Shown here: positions 1 to 10,747 of the stretch, piece after piece
Numbering within the stretch: position 1 is the first letter of the stretch
Layout of the letters: every line of letters starts with the position of its first letter
From: Byssothecium circinans
Lineage: Eukaryota; Ascomycota; Dothideomycetes; Pleosporales; Massarinaceae
DNA length: 64,000 bases
NCBI GenBank assembly: GCA_010015675.1
Contig: ML976977.1
Coordinates: 1,046,712 to 1,110,711, forward strand
Direction of reading: 5' to 3'
The notes under the pieces: generated by a model
The model's input: the letters and a program-made list of their open reading frames with translations, nothing else
What the model was told of the DNA's origin: nothing
Database searches by the model: none
Position numbers and translations under genes: made by a program

Positions 1-238
1 TATATATGTGGTTGTAGAGCCTCAAAAGTAATCGGGTGTAGGCATCCGAAATCGTGCATGAGGTGGGGCCGTGCATCAGGTGGTGAGCCACAGTAGCCTT
101 GCTTGCGGTACCATGTTTTTCTGATTCCGAGGACTCGGTGGTTCTTTTTGAGGTATCTAATCTAGTATTTGGATATGGAGTTGAACAGATCAAGCGAGGT
201 GATTTTTGTTAAAGCTCGCTCAAACAAGCATCGTTACC

Positions 239-416
239 CGAACCCTCTTTTCTCCATATTCCAAGCCCTGATCATATCTAACCCGAGCCCTGATAAACCC
301 TAAAGCGCTTCGTATGGTGCTCCCGATCGCTTAGTGTGGTGCTTCTTAACTCCTCTCTATTCTAAGGACTTCGTTGTTCGTTTAAGCTCAGAAAGTTGAA
401 TTGTGGAATTAAAATA
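239..416 (+). repeat. Direct repeat copy A flanking the kinase gene
   Basis: This ~178-bp stretch recurs in the same orientation at 1714-1900. Shared blocks include CGAACCCT, TTTTCTCCATA, CCAAGCCCT, AAAGCGCTTCGTATGGTGCTCC, TTAACTCCT and CTTAGAAAGTTGA-like sequence. The copies differ by scattered substitutions and small indels, so they are old. They bracket exactly one gene, the kinase at 553-1677. They carry no visible LTR ends. Confidence 0.8.
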
Positions 417-552
417 GGGAACCTCTCACGGTAGATTTGGTGAGGTGGTCCGTGTGCTTATTTGATGTCACGCTAGCTTCATGCTATCGCGCGGCGCGTG
501 ACTTACGCCTCTTCGATCTCCATTCCGAGGATTGAGAGGAAAATATGAGCTG

Positions 553-1677
553 ATGGAGCAGTTGAAAGGTTCTAGTGTCTTTAAAGCGAGGGTATTGTCC
601 AACTCTTCAAACCGCGCCGAATGGTGAGCCCTGGAGACTGTGTTCCCAAGTGCTTCTAAACCAACCCGCTCACTATCACCGCAGGGCTATGGTCAAATCT
701 GCAGCTACCGAAGACGAGCAGATGTGCTTGAAGCGCGAACACTACAATTACGGGATCGACCAAATTGCGTCGAGTCCATACATCCGAGCTCTGCACGATA
801 CCGTACCGCCAATTGAGAACCCAAACGGCCCGTTATGCCTAGTATTTGAATGGATGGATCATGATTTGCGCTCGGTACCAGCCGATAAATTCCGAGGCGA
901 TCCAAGGCTGCCAAGAATCGTCTCGCGAGCAGTCCTGTCGGCCTTGCAAATCTTCAAAACGATTAATGCTGTCCATTCAGGTAGCTGCTCTTCATGAACT
1001 CGTGCTGCTCGTACTAACTTGGCTAGATGTTAGTGTGAACAACATTTTCGTCTCCGATATCGATGGGCATTCTCCTATCGCTAAGCTTGGAGATTTAGGG
1101 AATTGTAAGTGCTCTTCTACCTTTGCGTCTGTGAACGACTCTTATTTCCGTAGTGGTTACCGACGGCTTCGCAAAACAACGTCTTCAGAGCCTTCCGTGC
1201 AGGGCGCCTGAGGTCTGGCAAGGCTTGGGGTGTCGACACTCCTCAGATATATGGTCTTTGGGTGTTACGGTCAGTTCTCACGTGCATCAATAGCAGAGAA
1301 AGCTAATTTTGAAGTTGGTGCACCGATTATCACCGCGACTTCTGTTTGGTCCCAGTGACAAGATAATCGAAGGCTTTACCGAAGCATGGTGCATCGCGAA
1401 AATCATCCGTCTCGTTGGCCCGCTTCAACCTACCGATGACCAGTCTTACAAGGAGGAGTTTGAGCTTGCAGAACAGCTGGCGGTCATGGACAATCCCCAT
1501 GATGGTACAATGCTCATCAACAGAGGCACATGGCGTGAGGAACTACAGCGGCTCACAAACCCGCCGGTTTCGCCCGAACTACTTGACTTCATCGAGACTT
1601 TGCTCGTCATTGACCACAACAAGAGACCCACGGCTTCAGAGGCATTGTCACATCCCTATTTACGATCCTCTAAGTGA
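553..1677 (+). CDS. Serine/threonine protein kinase-like protein, GDLG type, five exons
   Basis: Exons 553-623, 685-980, 1027-1104, 1154-1269 and 1315-1677 join in frame to about 307 aa, ending HPYLRSSK. All four introns are GT-AG and 44-61 nt. Splicing restores the kinase landmarks: a beta-3 lysine in AMVK, the hinge LVFEWMDHDL, the catalytic loop HSDVSVNNIF (HRD degenerate to HSD), GDLGN in place of DFG, the CRAPEVW (APE) box and SSDIWSLGV (subdomain IX). Codons immediately upstream (GKYEL) are open and look like kinase sequence, so a 5' exon before about 539 is likely and the ATG at 553 may not be the true start. Such kinases form variable, often accessory families in Dothideomycetes. HSD and DLG leave the catalytic Asp and metal-binding Asp present, so activity is possible. 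The gene sits between two direct repeats. Confidence 0.8.
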
Positions 1678-1713
1678 AATAGAGAGCACTATACTAAGCC
1701 CTAAACCCTAGTG

Positions 1714-1900
1714 CCCGAACCCTATTTTCTCCATACTCCAAGCCCTAATCATATCCAACCCGAACCTGGTAAACTATAAAGCGCTTCGTATGGTGCTCCA
1801 TATTGCTTCGTGTGGTGCTCCTTAACTCCTACCTATTCTAATGACTGTGTTGTTTGCTTAAGCTTAGAAAGTTGAGTTGTGGAGTCAAGTAATTAAAATA
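1714..1900 (+). repeat. Direct repeat copy B flanking the kinase gene
   Basis: This is the second copy of the repeat at 239-416, in the same orientation and starting 37 bp after the kinase stop codon. It is preceded by about two telomere-like CCCTAAA units, too few to be a telomere. Copy A also contains AAACCCTAAA. Confidence 0.8.
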
Positions 1901-2319
1901 CCCGCGCCACGCACTACCTCGCTTTGCTTGGTAGTGCTACTAGGCTTAATAGTCTACAGCTTTTACTAAGAAGTAGTTAGTAGATAAGTTGTGAGGTGTT
2001 GCTATCATGACCCCCCCTCCTCCTTTTTTGGTCTTGATAGCTATCTGTAAGCTGTTCGGATTGCCCATTCATTTAAATTTGGTATAAAAGGCACAGGCTA
2101 GGTTATTTAGATTGTCTGCTCTACATAGGTGATGATAGGGGGTATCGCTCCTACAGTTTCTTCGTCTCTCTTAATGGCCATCTGGAACACGCTTAACGAG
2201 CCTTAGAAATCTTTTATTGATGGTACACAGTTAAGACCAGGAGATAAGAATAATGGTAATGCACCCTGACACGCTGAACCTAATAAGATACCATGAATGA
2301 TCGCCTCTGAGTTGAGAAT
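1901..2319. other. Intergenic, no gene seen
   Basis: This is moderately AT-rich sequence with short pyrimidine runs. I see no open frame with coding character and no RNA gene. Confidence 0.5.
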
Positions 2320-3546
2320 TCATGAAGGCGTTGGATGATACGCCTTATACACTTGTAGGGCTCCCTCGATGCTCTGCACCAAGCCAAAGAAAATTGTAAG
2401 GATCAAAACCAATATAGCCACCCAAAATGTGTACCATTGTACGCCGTTGCGCCTATCCTTCCACCATTGAGAGAGTGTGCTAGGCCTTGATTCGTCGAAG
2501 ACTTGCTTTAAGATCACCAGTCGATCGTGCCAATACTTGAAGTGCTCGATTTTCCTGTCATCTGCTCGGAGATAGCCACACTTAGGAACTTTATGGTCCA
2601 GCTCTTCAACAACGGCAAGCTTGCAATACCATTTTTCAGTATCTTTATGCCCTTTCGGAAACAGGAGCTTGAGGGTTCGGAGCGTCTCATCAACGAAGCC
2701 TTCAGGGAAAAGGGAACTGTCGGGAACACTTGTCAGCGCTGTCATTTAATGGTACTGATATGTGGAATTCTTTGGTCTCTATGACCGCAAAGCGTCTGAA
2801 AATGTCCGAAAAATCATTCGGGTTCATTACATACCGTTGGGAAGACCCATTACCATGCTGGGCTTCTCGAAATCTTCCTGGCATAGAAAGAATAGGGGAC
2901 GTTGTACTTACTGACGCTGACACCGCAGGAATGAAGCATGATGGAAAATGTTGACCTTCCTGTCTTCATCGGTCATGCGAAGGTGATCCGCCAGATTTGT
3001 AGTCCACTGGATCTCAATTCCCGCGATACGTTTCAGGTTGTGTGCGATGAACTTGCTGCCAAACTTGACACCTTCATGGCTCAAAACCGGATCGCTGGGA
3101 AAGATTTCTTGAACGAATTCTTGCACGGTACCATGCTTCCAGAGGATCTGTTTTCGACCGCAGAATCCATTCTGTAGCTCACCAACATCCAGCATCAGAA
3201 GGGCACGGACGGCAAGGTCAATGGAGCTCTCGCAGAGCTTGTCCACATCACCCGTTTTCGGTCCTGTGTACTGGGAGACGAGCCTCTGCCTGATAACTTC
3301 TTTTGGCACAGAGTCCTTGAAATGCCGTGCAACGTCGAGTACGTCTTTGTGAGACTTCGTAGAGATATGCTCTGCATTATCGTGGAGTGCCTGACAAAAT
3401 TGTCTAGTGTAATACGAGAAGAAAGGCCGAAGGTCCGTGTACGAATTCTCCGTTGAAGCATCTGTGTCCAAGAACCATTTCAGGATTCGTTCTTGGGCGT
3501 CCTGTGGGATGCGGAATTCAAGCGGGAAAAGATCCGAAGTTGGCAT
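2320..3546 (-). CDS. Conserved fungal protein of unknown function with one C-terminal transmembrane segment
   Basis: Exons 3546-2912 and 2716-2320 join over a 195-nt intron (donor GTAAGT, acceptor CGACAG) to 343 aa. I chose the start at MPTSDLFPLEF; an in-frame ATG at 3672 would add 42 aa of weaker character. The N-terminal half is helical and soluble. A conserved stretch HHASFL precedes the splice and LFPEGFVDETLRTL follows it. The C-terminus has SQWWKDRRNGVQWYTFW running into a hydrophobic helix (about residues 306-330) and a short tail. I recognise this arrangement as a repeated, uncharacterised family in filamentous ascomycetes, but no function is known to me. The splice choice rests on phase (1032 nt, divisible by 3) and family continuity; a short additional exon inside the intron cannot be excluded. 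Confidence 0.7.
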
Positions 3547-3949
3547 AATTGAAGATACGTAATATCTCTGTCGTCGCAGCTGTTCAGGTTCTCTGCTTAG
3601 TCGTCCGTTGTTCTGAAGTTTATCAGGAAAGAACAAAGCAATGATGAAAAGGGCTTGAATGATGCTCGACAAAGACAGCTAAGCCCACAAAATGTCCAGT
3701 TACTTCATGTAAACTGTGAGTCGTGGTAGTAGCGTCAGCCGTGATAGGCAACCGAAAAAAAGGAATTTTTTTCACACAGCCTCACGCTGTGGTGGAGGCG
3801 CAGCCAGGCTGACCATTCATGACGTGACACCTCCACGCACCCTCTTCAGGACGGCGTCTATCTTCATCACCCTCTCTCCTCTCTGGCGCTCCTTCTTTCC
3901 ATAGCCTCCATGTCATTGGCATCGCATATTAAGTTTTGGTGTTCTATCA

Positions 3950-6900
3950 TTGTTTTCTGCGCCTTCGTATGCGGCCATGAACCCTCGCCAACTCAAGGAT
4001 CAGATTTCCTTAAAGAGAAAAGCTAAGTGGCCAAACCCAGAAGCATCTATAGGAGCATTCTACGGAGAAAAATACGGCAGAAGTTGCTGGAAAGCTGAAG
4101 GTCCAGCCCGTAAAGCTTTCATCAAGATAGCTCCGTTGATTAAGGAATATCTGGACAGCTGCAGCGACGCTGTTCCGGACTCTGACTGGGTGACTTGGTC
4201 CATCTATATGATCGGAAGATCAACATCCACTGCTGTACCCACGATCATGTTTGAATGCTTCAAAAAAGCCCCAAGGAAGGAAGCTATGAACAAGATGAAG
4301 GAGAGTGGTATCCTCGACGAATATCCGGGCATAGAGACCGGAAACTGGCCCTTCCCACCAAACATAGTATTCCCACAACAGCTCGCTTTGGTCTCCGAGA
4401 CACCATCAGCACACAGCGACTCGAGGTCGTTAGTATCAACAAACCGCGCACTGGGAACACAAATAGTCGTGCGAGCTATCTCGAACGACCCTGCGGGCTG
4501 TCGAAAAGCCACCGTTGGTGGAGTTATCCAACTCAACGCCAAGAACTACTATTTTACGGTCAAGCATCCCTTCTTAGAAGAATACCGTCCCGTATCTATA
4601 TTTGCCAACCCCACCGAATATGACGATGAATGCGAATACGGTGGCCAAAGCGACGTTGAAGACGACTACGATGATGAAGCACTTGTGGACATCACGAGCA
4701 CAGGGAGCTGGACTCCGGATGCGTCCTGTAAATGTCATTCGGATGACGATATAACCGATGAGAACAACATCGAAAGCTCGGCATCTGAGGACACCGAGGC
4801 TGATTCGGGAGATGATCGAATTTCAGCCACAGAGACAACCAATCCTTCCACATTTTCCGTCCAAGATTTATTCATTTCATCGACCGTTCTTGATTACGCT
4901 TTAATCGACATCGGCGATGATGGTGTCATATTCTCAACTCGTAACGGCATATCCATGCTTTGCTCCAACAATGGCATCCCCATTATTTCCCAGGATAATG
5001 TAGCTAGCATCACCTCTGAGGATGCTTCTATTGTCACTATGACGGGCTCGAGCGGCCTTTTGACAGGCACGTTATCGGGATTGCCTTCATACACTCGTCT
5101 TCCGGGCAGTGCCGCGTATCAGGAGGTCTTCACCGTCGAGCTCCATGGACCGCTAAATCCGGGCGATTGTGGGTCGTGTATCTTCGACGCAAAGACTGGT
5201 GCTTTGTACGGACACATCATCGCAGGAAGCCCAATTTCTCAAGTGGCATATATTGTGCCTGCAGCCAGTGTCTTCAGTGACGTAGCATCCCATATTCCGA
5301 AAAGCAGCGAAAAAACACTTGGTGTCAATACGAAGACAGAGACTTCCCTGTCAACCGTTTGTGGCCATTCCACAGCAGACGATCTTTCTTCTACCATTAG
5401 AAAAAGAACGTCTAGTCAGCCATTGGTATGGATGGGTAGCCCGGCGCCCAGCACAACGTTTGATAACGAAGGAAGACCGAGCACAGCGGACGCGATGTCA
5501 AGCAAGCAGAGAAATGCGAACTTTAGTAGGGGATTGCTCAATCCCAAGCACCACACGTCCGTGGTGACTCCTAGTTCGCCAACTCCAATTACCAATCCCA
5601 TGGCAGCCCGTGTTCCAGTCAAACTACGAGGATTTTCCGGCCTAGATTCGTGCCGAAGCAACCCTTCTGTACCCGCGCTGTCCTCAAGTGCCCCAAATCC
5701 CGCATTATCTGCTCTTTCGCTTGATTCCCCCCCATCATCACAGCTAAACGATACGGATGATGAGATGTCGGGCCAAGTTGACAAGTCGAGGTTTTTTGGG
5801 CGTAAGGTCAAGACTCGCCCTTCCACTCCATCCCCTGAGTCTGTTCCTAGTAAGGATAAACCCGACTCTCTGGCTTTCGACGCCAGCTTCGATGCTGACA
5901 ATCCTGTTACCATTTTTCCTCCAAACGAGCGTTCTGTTGCCCAGAGTAAGATGCAGGTTGAAATCGCATCCTGGAAGCCAAAGGGATTGAAATACGCAAA
6001 TTCTGACGCCGTGAGGCCCGTGATAGATTTGGATGCTGAACTTGGACCATTCAATATTTCTCATGGATCTAGCCCCAGGGGAAAACAACGTGGTATGCAG
6101 GTGCACAGGCGAGCAACGCATAGTGCTGGAGGAATGTTAGAGAACTACGAGCGGGTCGAGAGCTCAACCGAACCGGTTCCCTTCGAGCTGAGTACAGCTT
6201 CAGTCGCTACTACGTCTACTGTGCCAGACGTTTTCAAAGAGGATGAGCCCGAAGAGGATTCCGCAGAGGTCAGAACGAAGTCGACATCATCCGTGAGCGT
6301 TTGTAAAGAGATGAAGGGAGAAATAAGAGAGTCAAAGATCCAAGCTGCCGAGGCTGATAGGAATCATAACGACTCGAGCGTCAACCGGAATCGCAGCGAT
6401 GGACTCAGAATCAAGAGTACCGACAAGGCACGAAAGGCCAAATCAGCAACACTGCTCTCTTCCTACGAAGTTCCAACTCCCCTCGCGACAAGCCAGATAC
6501 CATGCAACGTAAACAGGTCGGAGCAATCACTTGAAGCTATTCCTATCGAAGTTGTTGAAGATTACGAGGAACCCTCATCGTCAACTCAATTGTCCGATAC
6601 TGTGAATCCAAATCTAGTAGCAGAAGAGACAAAGGAACCTCAATCAATTTTGAACATGGTCCTACCACTTCCTCAAAACATCTTCGCGGCTCCCGACGCG
6701 TTTCCTCTACCTGATTTCCCACCCATCCGGCCACCGGTCTTCGGAGATATACCGGTCTTCGGAGATATAGAACCTCGCATGTCTATGGACGACGTACCGC
6801 CTTTAACCAGAACCGGGTCAACAATTACCAGCGCCATGCAAAAAGCTTACCGTTTACTAAGCCCTACTCGACAGAGCGATCAATCGGCTTCAGTATTCTT

Positions 6901-7120
6901 GATACCTGGCGACCTTGAGCAGCACCGACGGAAACGCTCCAGGCTTGCCAGCTTGTCTAGGCTTATTTCCGGCTCTTCCTTCGACAAAAAGGGCACACTC
7001 CAAATTCAGAAACGACCGCAGTCTGAGAATTTGGAAACCGCTCAGGAATCGAAAAAGATGAACAAGCGAAAATGGAAGCTGGTGCGGTTCTGGAAGCCAA
7101 GGGATACATCTCGAATGTAA
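3950..7120 (+). CDS. Large fungal protein with serine-protease-like (PA clan) domain and disordered tail
   Basis: This is a single exon of 1056 aa. Residues about 1-150 form a conserved fungal N-terminal module (WVTWSIYMIGRS, VPTIMFECFKKAPRKEA, EYPG). Residues about 185-450 resemble a chymotrypsin-fold peptidase: GGVIQL, then His206 in TVKHPF, Asp315 in LDYALIDI and Ser409 in PGDCGS, followed by LYGHIIAGSP and AYIVPA. This order matches the His-Asp-Ser triad of PA-clan proteases. An acidic, low-complexity insert (about 225-300) separates His from Asp. Residues about 450-1056 are Ser/Pro/Thr-rich and predicted disordered, with a short duplicated VFGDI unit and a basic C-terminus. There is no signal peptide, so an intracellular site is likely. 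Catalytic activity is inferred from motif spacing only. ATG at 3980 (MNPRQLK) is an alternative start. Confidence 0.75.
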   Translation: MFSAPSYAAMNPRQLKDQISLKRKAKWPNPEASIGAFYGEKYGRSCWKAEGPARKAFIKIAPLIKEYLDSCSDAVPDSDWVTWSIYMIGRSTSTAVPTIMFECFKKAPRKEAMNKMKESGILDEYPGIETGNWPFPPNIVFPQQLALVSETPSAHSDSRSLVSTNRALGTQIVVRAISNDPAGCRKATVGGVIQLNAKNYYFTVKHPFLEEYRPVSIFANPTEYDDECEYGGQSDVEDDYDDEALVDITSTGSWTPDASCKCHSDDDITDENNIESSASEDTEADSGDDRISATETTNPSTFSVQDLFISSTVLDYALIDIGDDGVIFSTRNGISMLCSNNGIPIISQDNVASITSEDASIVTMTGSSGLLTGTLSGLPSYTRLPGSAAYQEVFTVELHGPLNPGDCGSCIFDAKTGALYGHIIAGSPISQVAYIVPAASVFSDVASHIPKSSEKTLGVNTKTETSLSTVCGHSTADDLSSTIRKRTSSQPLVWMGSPAPSTTFDNEGRPSTADAMSSKQRNANFSRGLLNPKHHTSVVTPSSPTPITNPMAARVPVKLRGFSGLDSCRSNPSVPALSSSAPNPALSALSLDSPPSSQLNDTDDEMSGQVDKSRFFGRKVKTRPSTPSPESVPSKDKPDSLAFDASFDADNPVTIFPPNERSVAQSKMQVEIASWKPKGLKYANSDAVRPVIDLDAELGPFNISHGSSPRGKQRGMQVHRRATHSAGGMLENYERVESSTEPVPFELSTASVATTSTVPDVFKEDEPEEDSAEVRTKSTSSVSVCKEMKGEIRESKIQAAEADRNHNDSSVNRNRSDGLRIKSTDKARKAKSATLLSSYEVPTPLATSQIPCNVNRSEQSLEAIPIEVVEDYEEPSSSTQLSDTVNPNLVAEETKEPQSILNMVLPLPQNIFAAPDAFPLPDFPPIRPPVFGDIPVFGDIEPRMSMDDVPPLTRTGSTITSAMQKAYRLLSPTRQSDQSASVFLIPGDLEQHRRKRSRLASLSRLISGSSFDKKGTLQIQKRPQSENLETAQESKKMNKRKWKLVRFWKPRDTSRM

Positions 7121-7887
7121 TCCCGCCATGTCCGTACGCAGTACCATGAGCACATTGTTACCATCCAACGTGCCGGGCGTTGCTAGCATCAAAAGACCAG
7201 CGGACGCGTGAAAGGATACGGAGCTAGGAAGCTAGTAAGTAATGTAGATAGATTCTTATAAAGTAGATTAGGTAGGGCTAGTATAGAAGAGTTTAGTATA
7301 ACGTAAAGCACCAACAGACTCCCAAAATTAGCTTGGCATTTCCTAACCATTTAAATACTAGCGCTATTAAGGTAGGGTAATCCCACATAGGAATATATTA
7401 GTGGGAAATACATTATAGGGTTAACAGTAGCATATTGAATAGAATTTTGGATTCTATGTAGCGTGGAGGGTAGGGTGGCATGACAAAACTTCTTCAAGTG
7501 GTCGACTATACGATTCCCTTTCCTTCACCCCCCTGCGCTGTTTACACGACAAATCTTGTCTATTAACAGATATTATATGAAATTGAGAATGTAAGAAAAG
7601 TGTACTCCTTGTAGTATAGAGCATGAAAGGGACCAAATCTGGAGGGTTAGAAGAAACAAGTGGAGGACAGATTGAAGGCGATGATAATAAGGATGATGAT
7701 GACAATGATGGGGCGTGCATGCAATGATGGTGACTGTTGGAACGATACTTCCTTAAAGAAGCAACTCTAGTATTGCATTCAGTGTTTTGAACTTATCTCA
7801 CGCATCTGTGGACGATGTTGAATGGACTCCCCCGTATATCATCCGATTTCATGCTCACTCGACCTCTGATAGAACATGAAGTGTTAC
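7121..7887. other. Intergenic between the protease-like gene and DPH5 (tail-to-tail)
   Basis: The first 300 bp are AT-rich with short AGTA/TAGTATA runs and could include both 3' ends. GATGATRATRA-type purine runs lie near 7680. No gene is seen. Confidence 0.5.
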
Positions 7888-8853
7888 TCACCCCCTGCCC
7901 TCATAGTCCCTCTTCCATACGTTCCTAAACACCTCCTTATCCACCGCAAATGCCTCGAGGAACTCCCTCTCGAGGTCATGCGTCCTCTTCCCCAGCAACA
8001 CAAGACTATGCAGCGGCTTTCCCAAATCCGCTTCGCAAAGCTGACCAAGCGTCCCTGCCACAATCTTCTCCCCATCACTGCCCACCCTGGCCACACCCAC
8101 TGCCAAACTCTCCCTCGTATACACACCCTCTTTCTTGACCTCTTCTTCAATTTCCAGCATCTGTTGTGCACACTGCGCCACTGTCATATATCTCGGTGGC
8201 TCGTATATCTTGCGGCCACGCGCCATGTTCTCGAGCGATTGCTCTCTCACTTTGATGTCTAGAAGGACGAGCGTGTGTAGACCGACTGAGACGTTTTCGC
8301 GGATGCGGTCGTAGAAGGAGGCGGGTTTCCAGTTATCGAGGAAGAAGACCATGGAGACGGTCTGGCCAAAGTTGTAGAGTTGGAGGCCAGTGGTGCCGAT
8401 TGAGGTTAGGATGCTGGCATTGGGGATGGAGCGCGTTGGAATGGAGAGCTCGCGGGCGCGGAGGACGAGATCGGTGTGTGTGGTTGCTCTACTTATTTAT
8501 TAACCATGATCAGGTTGAAGGAAATGGATAAGCATACCCGAACGGATCGCCTACAACGAGGAATGCGACGTCTACTTTATCAGCGTCTTTGAGGATGTCG
8601 TCGCTGGAGGACTCTACGGTTTCGCGATCGGCTATTATGACAGACCGGCCGTAGAAAGATTCCTACTATTGTGAAAATTAGTCTTATATTCTCTTCTTCC
8701 ATCATAGAAGATACTCACAAGCGTCTCTTTTTCCACCAGCAGCACTGCCGTGTACGCTTCCAGATAGACGCGTTCCGCCTTCTTTACAATCTCCAATCCC
8801 CTGACCGTAATATCCTTTTCATCCGCAAGACCAAGGCCCACAAGATACAACAT
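7888..8853 (-). CDS. DPH5: Diphthine methyl ester synthase (diphthamide biosynthesis methyltransferase)
   Basis: Exons 8853-8719, 8662-8538 and 8488-7888 join to 286 aa, the usual Dph5 length. It is a SAM-dependent methyltransferase that methylates the modified histidine of elongation factor 2 in the diphthamide pathway, in the cytosol. Family marks: N-terminal [33 protein letters not shown], the VGDPFGATTHTDL loop at the exon 2/3 junction, [22 protein letters not shown] and the C-terminal [13 protein letters not shown]. Introns are 56 nt and 49 nt, both GT-AG. The gene is divergent from SPT3, with 313 bp between start codons. All expected motifs are present and the frame is intact. Confidence 0.95.
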
Positions 8854-9166
8854 CTTGACCTATTTGAATGCGCACCAATAGCACTTTAAACGTAGATGTG
8901 AATGCTACAGCGGGGTCTTCAAATACACAGAAAAATTGGCGGGGTCATTATAAGGCTGATACGCACCATGCCAACCCCAGCCTAGCGCCATCGCGCATGC
9001 CTGAACCCACCTGGGCGTCGCAAACCTCAAGTTCCGCGATCACGAACATTCGCGTCTCGCTACTTGCTCACACACGACTACGCGCGCTCACGCTAAGAAA
9101 GAGTTATTTTTGGAGGTCGAAAACCGTCCGTAAAGAGGCTGATTTGTTGTATCATCAGGTGGCATC
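8854..9166. promoter_or_regulatory. Shared 313-bp upstream region of DPH5 and SPT3
   Basis: The two genes diverge from this interval, so it must hold both promoters unless SPT3 is mainly driven from inside its intron. I see no clear TATA box. A GC-rich block with CGCG/GCGC stretches lies at 8985-9090. Confidence 0.5.
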
Positions 9167-10747
9167 ATGTCGGACAAGGACAAGATGGCGAAGTACCGGA
9201 CGGAGATCCAGCAGGTGCGTGCCTTCCGCATGTTCTTCTATGATTTATTCGCAGCCGCCTTGATCGCTTCGCATTTCCCTTTCTGAGGACAGGGAGGAGT
9301 GCAGCCTTCTGTTGCGCCCGGGTCTGTGAGAGTTCATATCTTGGGTCTCAATGCTCGAGCCAGGAGGTTGCATACTCACCTATACTCTCTGGGACTTATC
9401 GGTTTCTCTTAACTCTCCGTTTTTTGTTTCATTCGTCTCTTCGTCCTACCTCTACACGTTTTTACCATTCTTCAATATGCACAAACTCAGCAATATTCCC
9501 TTTCTCTCACTTCCCTCACCTATCACCCCAACCAACACCATCCCCTGCCTTCACCTTTATATAAACCATCCCATCCTTTACCTTCTTGTACAACCACCAA
9601 GCCTTTGAGTCAACGGCCACCATACTACCTTGGCCTCTACCTCTCTCCTCGCTCCTCTCCCCATCTGCCCTTCCCCATCCTCTTTTTGATCGCGTCCAAT
9701 CATCATCATGGACTCCCCCACACGCTCCCGCGTCGCAATGCAAGAAGCTCTAACAACCTTCCAGATGATGTTCGTCAGTGGCGAAACCGGCGAGCCCACC
9801 CCAGATACCACGACGCTCATCGAGCAAATCGTCCAACACCAAGTCCAACACATGCTGCGCGAATGCACCGTGCTTGCAACCCGTCGCGGCTCCAAATCCA
9901 TCAGCACAGACGACCTCTTCATGCTAATCCGGCACGACCGCGCCAAGATCTCCCGTCTCCGGCACTTTCTGCAATGGAAAGACGTCCGCCGCTCAGTCAA
10001 AGACTCTGACGACAAAGGCGGCGATGCCGGTGCCGATGTAGCTGCCGAAGCAGACATCATGCCCGCTGGCCCGACTGGTGGTGGAGGCGGAGGTATGGAT
10101 GCAGGAAAGAAGGCCAAGCGCGCAAAGGTCGATCTAGTTTGGGACGTGCAGTCGTTCTTTGCCGAGAACCCGCCGTTGATGGACGACGTGGAAGACGAAG
10201 AGGAAGAAGAAATGACCTACGCCACGCTCCTGCGCCTGAAGAACGCAGACGAACGCACAAAGTACATGACTCGCGAGGAATACGTCCACTGGTCCGACTG
10301 CCGTCAAGCATCATTCACCTACCGCAAGGGCAAGCGTTTCAAAGAATGGGCTGGCTTCGGACTCATCACCGACAGCAAGCCCTCGGACGATATTATCGAT
10401 ATTCTGGGTTTCCTGACTTTCGAGATCGTGCAGACGCTCACGGAGGAGGCGCTCAAGGTGAAAGATGCCGAGGATCTGTGGAAGAAGAGCAATGGTGGCA
10501 GTGGAGGGAAGGAAGAGAAGACCTTGAAGCGGAAGAGGGAGAGGGGGCTATTTGACCCGCCTGAGGAGGCGAGGGAGCCGGTGCAGACCGGTCATGTGCA
10601 GGAGGCGTACCGGAGGCTGCAGAAGGGGAACAATAAGAGCAAGGCTATGCTTAACTTTACGAGGCATGTGCATCGGTCAGCACTCAAGCTCGTAAGTTCT
10701 TCCCTACCTTCACAACGTGAGGCTTTGCTAATCTACGATAGATCTGA
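9167..10747 (+). CDS. SPT3: SAGA complex subunit Spt3 (histone-fold transcription factor)
   Basis: Exons 9167-9214, 9765-10691 and 10742-10747 join to 326 aa. Exon 1 supplies [16 protein letters not shown] and exon 2 continues [13 protein letters not shown], the conserved Spt3 N-terminus. The last exon is only ATC TGA. Spt3 is the TBP-contacting subunit of SAGA. It carries a first histone fold (about 10-100: [14 protein letters not shown], [12 protein letters not shown]) and a second (about 180-270: [32 protein letters not shown]), separated by a Gly-rich, Lys-rich linker. The 550-nt first intron is long for this genome. An ATG at 9708 inside it is in frame with exon 2 and would give a different N-terminus. 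The C-terminal intron is 50 nt with a TGCTAAT branch site. Confidence 0.92.
9380..9707 (+). promoter_or_regulatory. Pyrimidine-rich segment in SPT3 intron 1, possible internal promoter
   Basis: The segment is strongly C/T-rich on the plus strand (repeated CCTC, CTCTC, TTCCC) and ends in ATCATCATGG at an ATG in frame with SPT3 exon 2. CT-rich tracts before an ATG are typical of fungal promoters and 5' leaders. An internal promoter is inference. Confidence 0.35.

Noticed and set aside
1693..1712. Telomere-like CCCTAAA units beside the kinase gene
   Set aside because: Only about two units occur, inside a dispersed direct repeat that also appears at 293-305; not a telomere.
2702..2923. Extra exon in the TM-protein gene (reading FREAQHGNG or EDFEKPS)
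   Set aside because: Neither reading gives consistent splice phases; a single 195-nt intron does.
5416..6054. 212-codon minus-strand ORF
   Set aside because: Shadow of the 1056-aa protein; no motifs.
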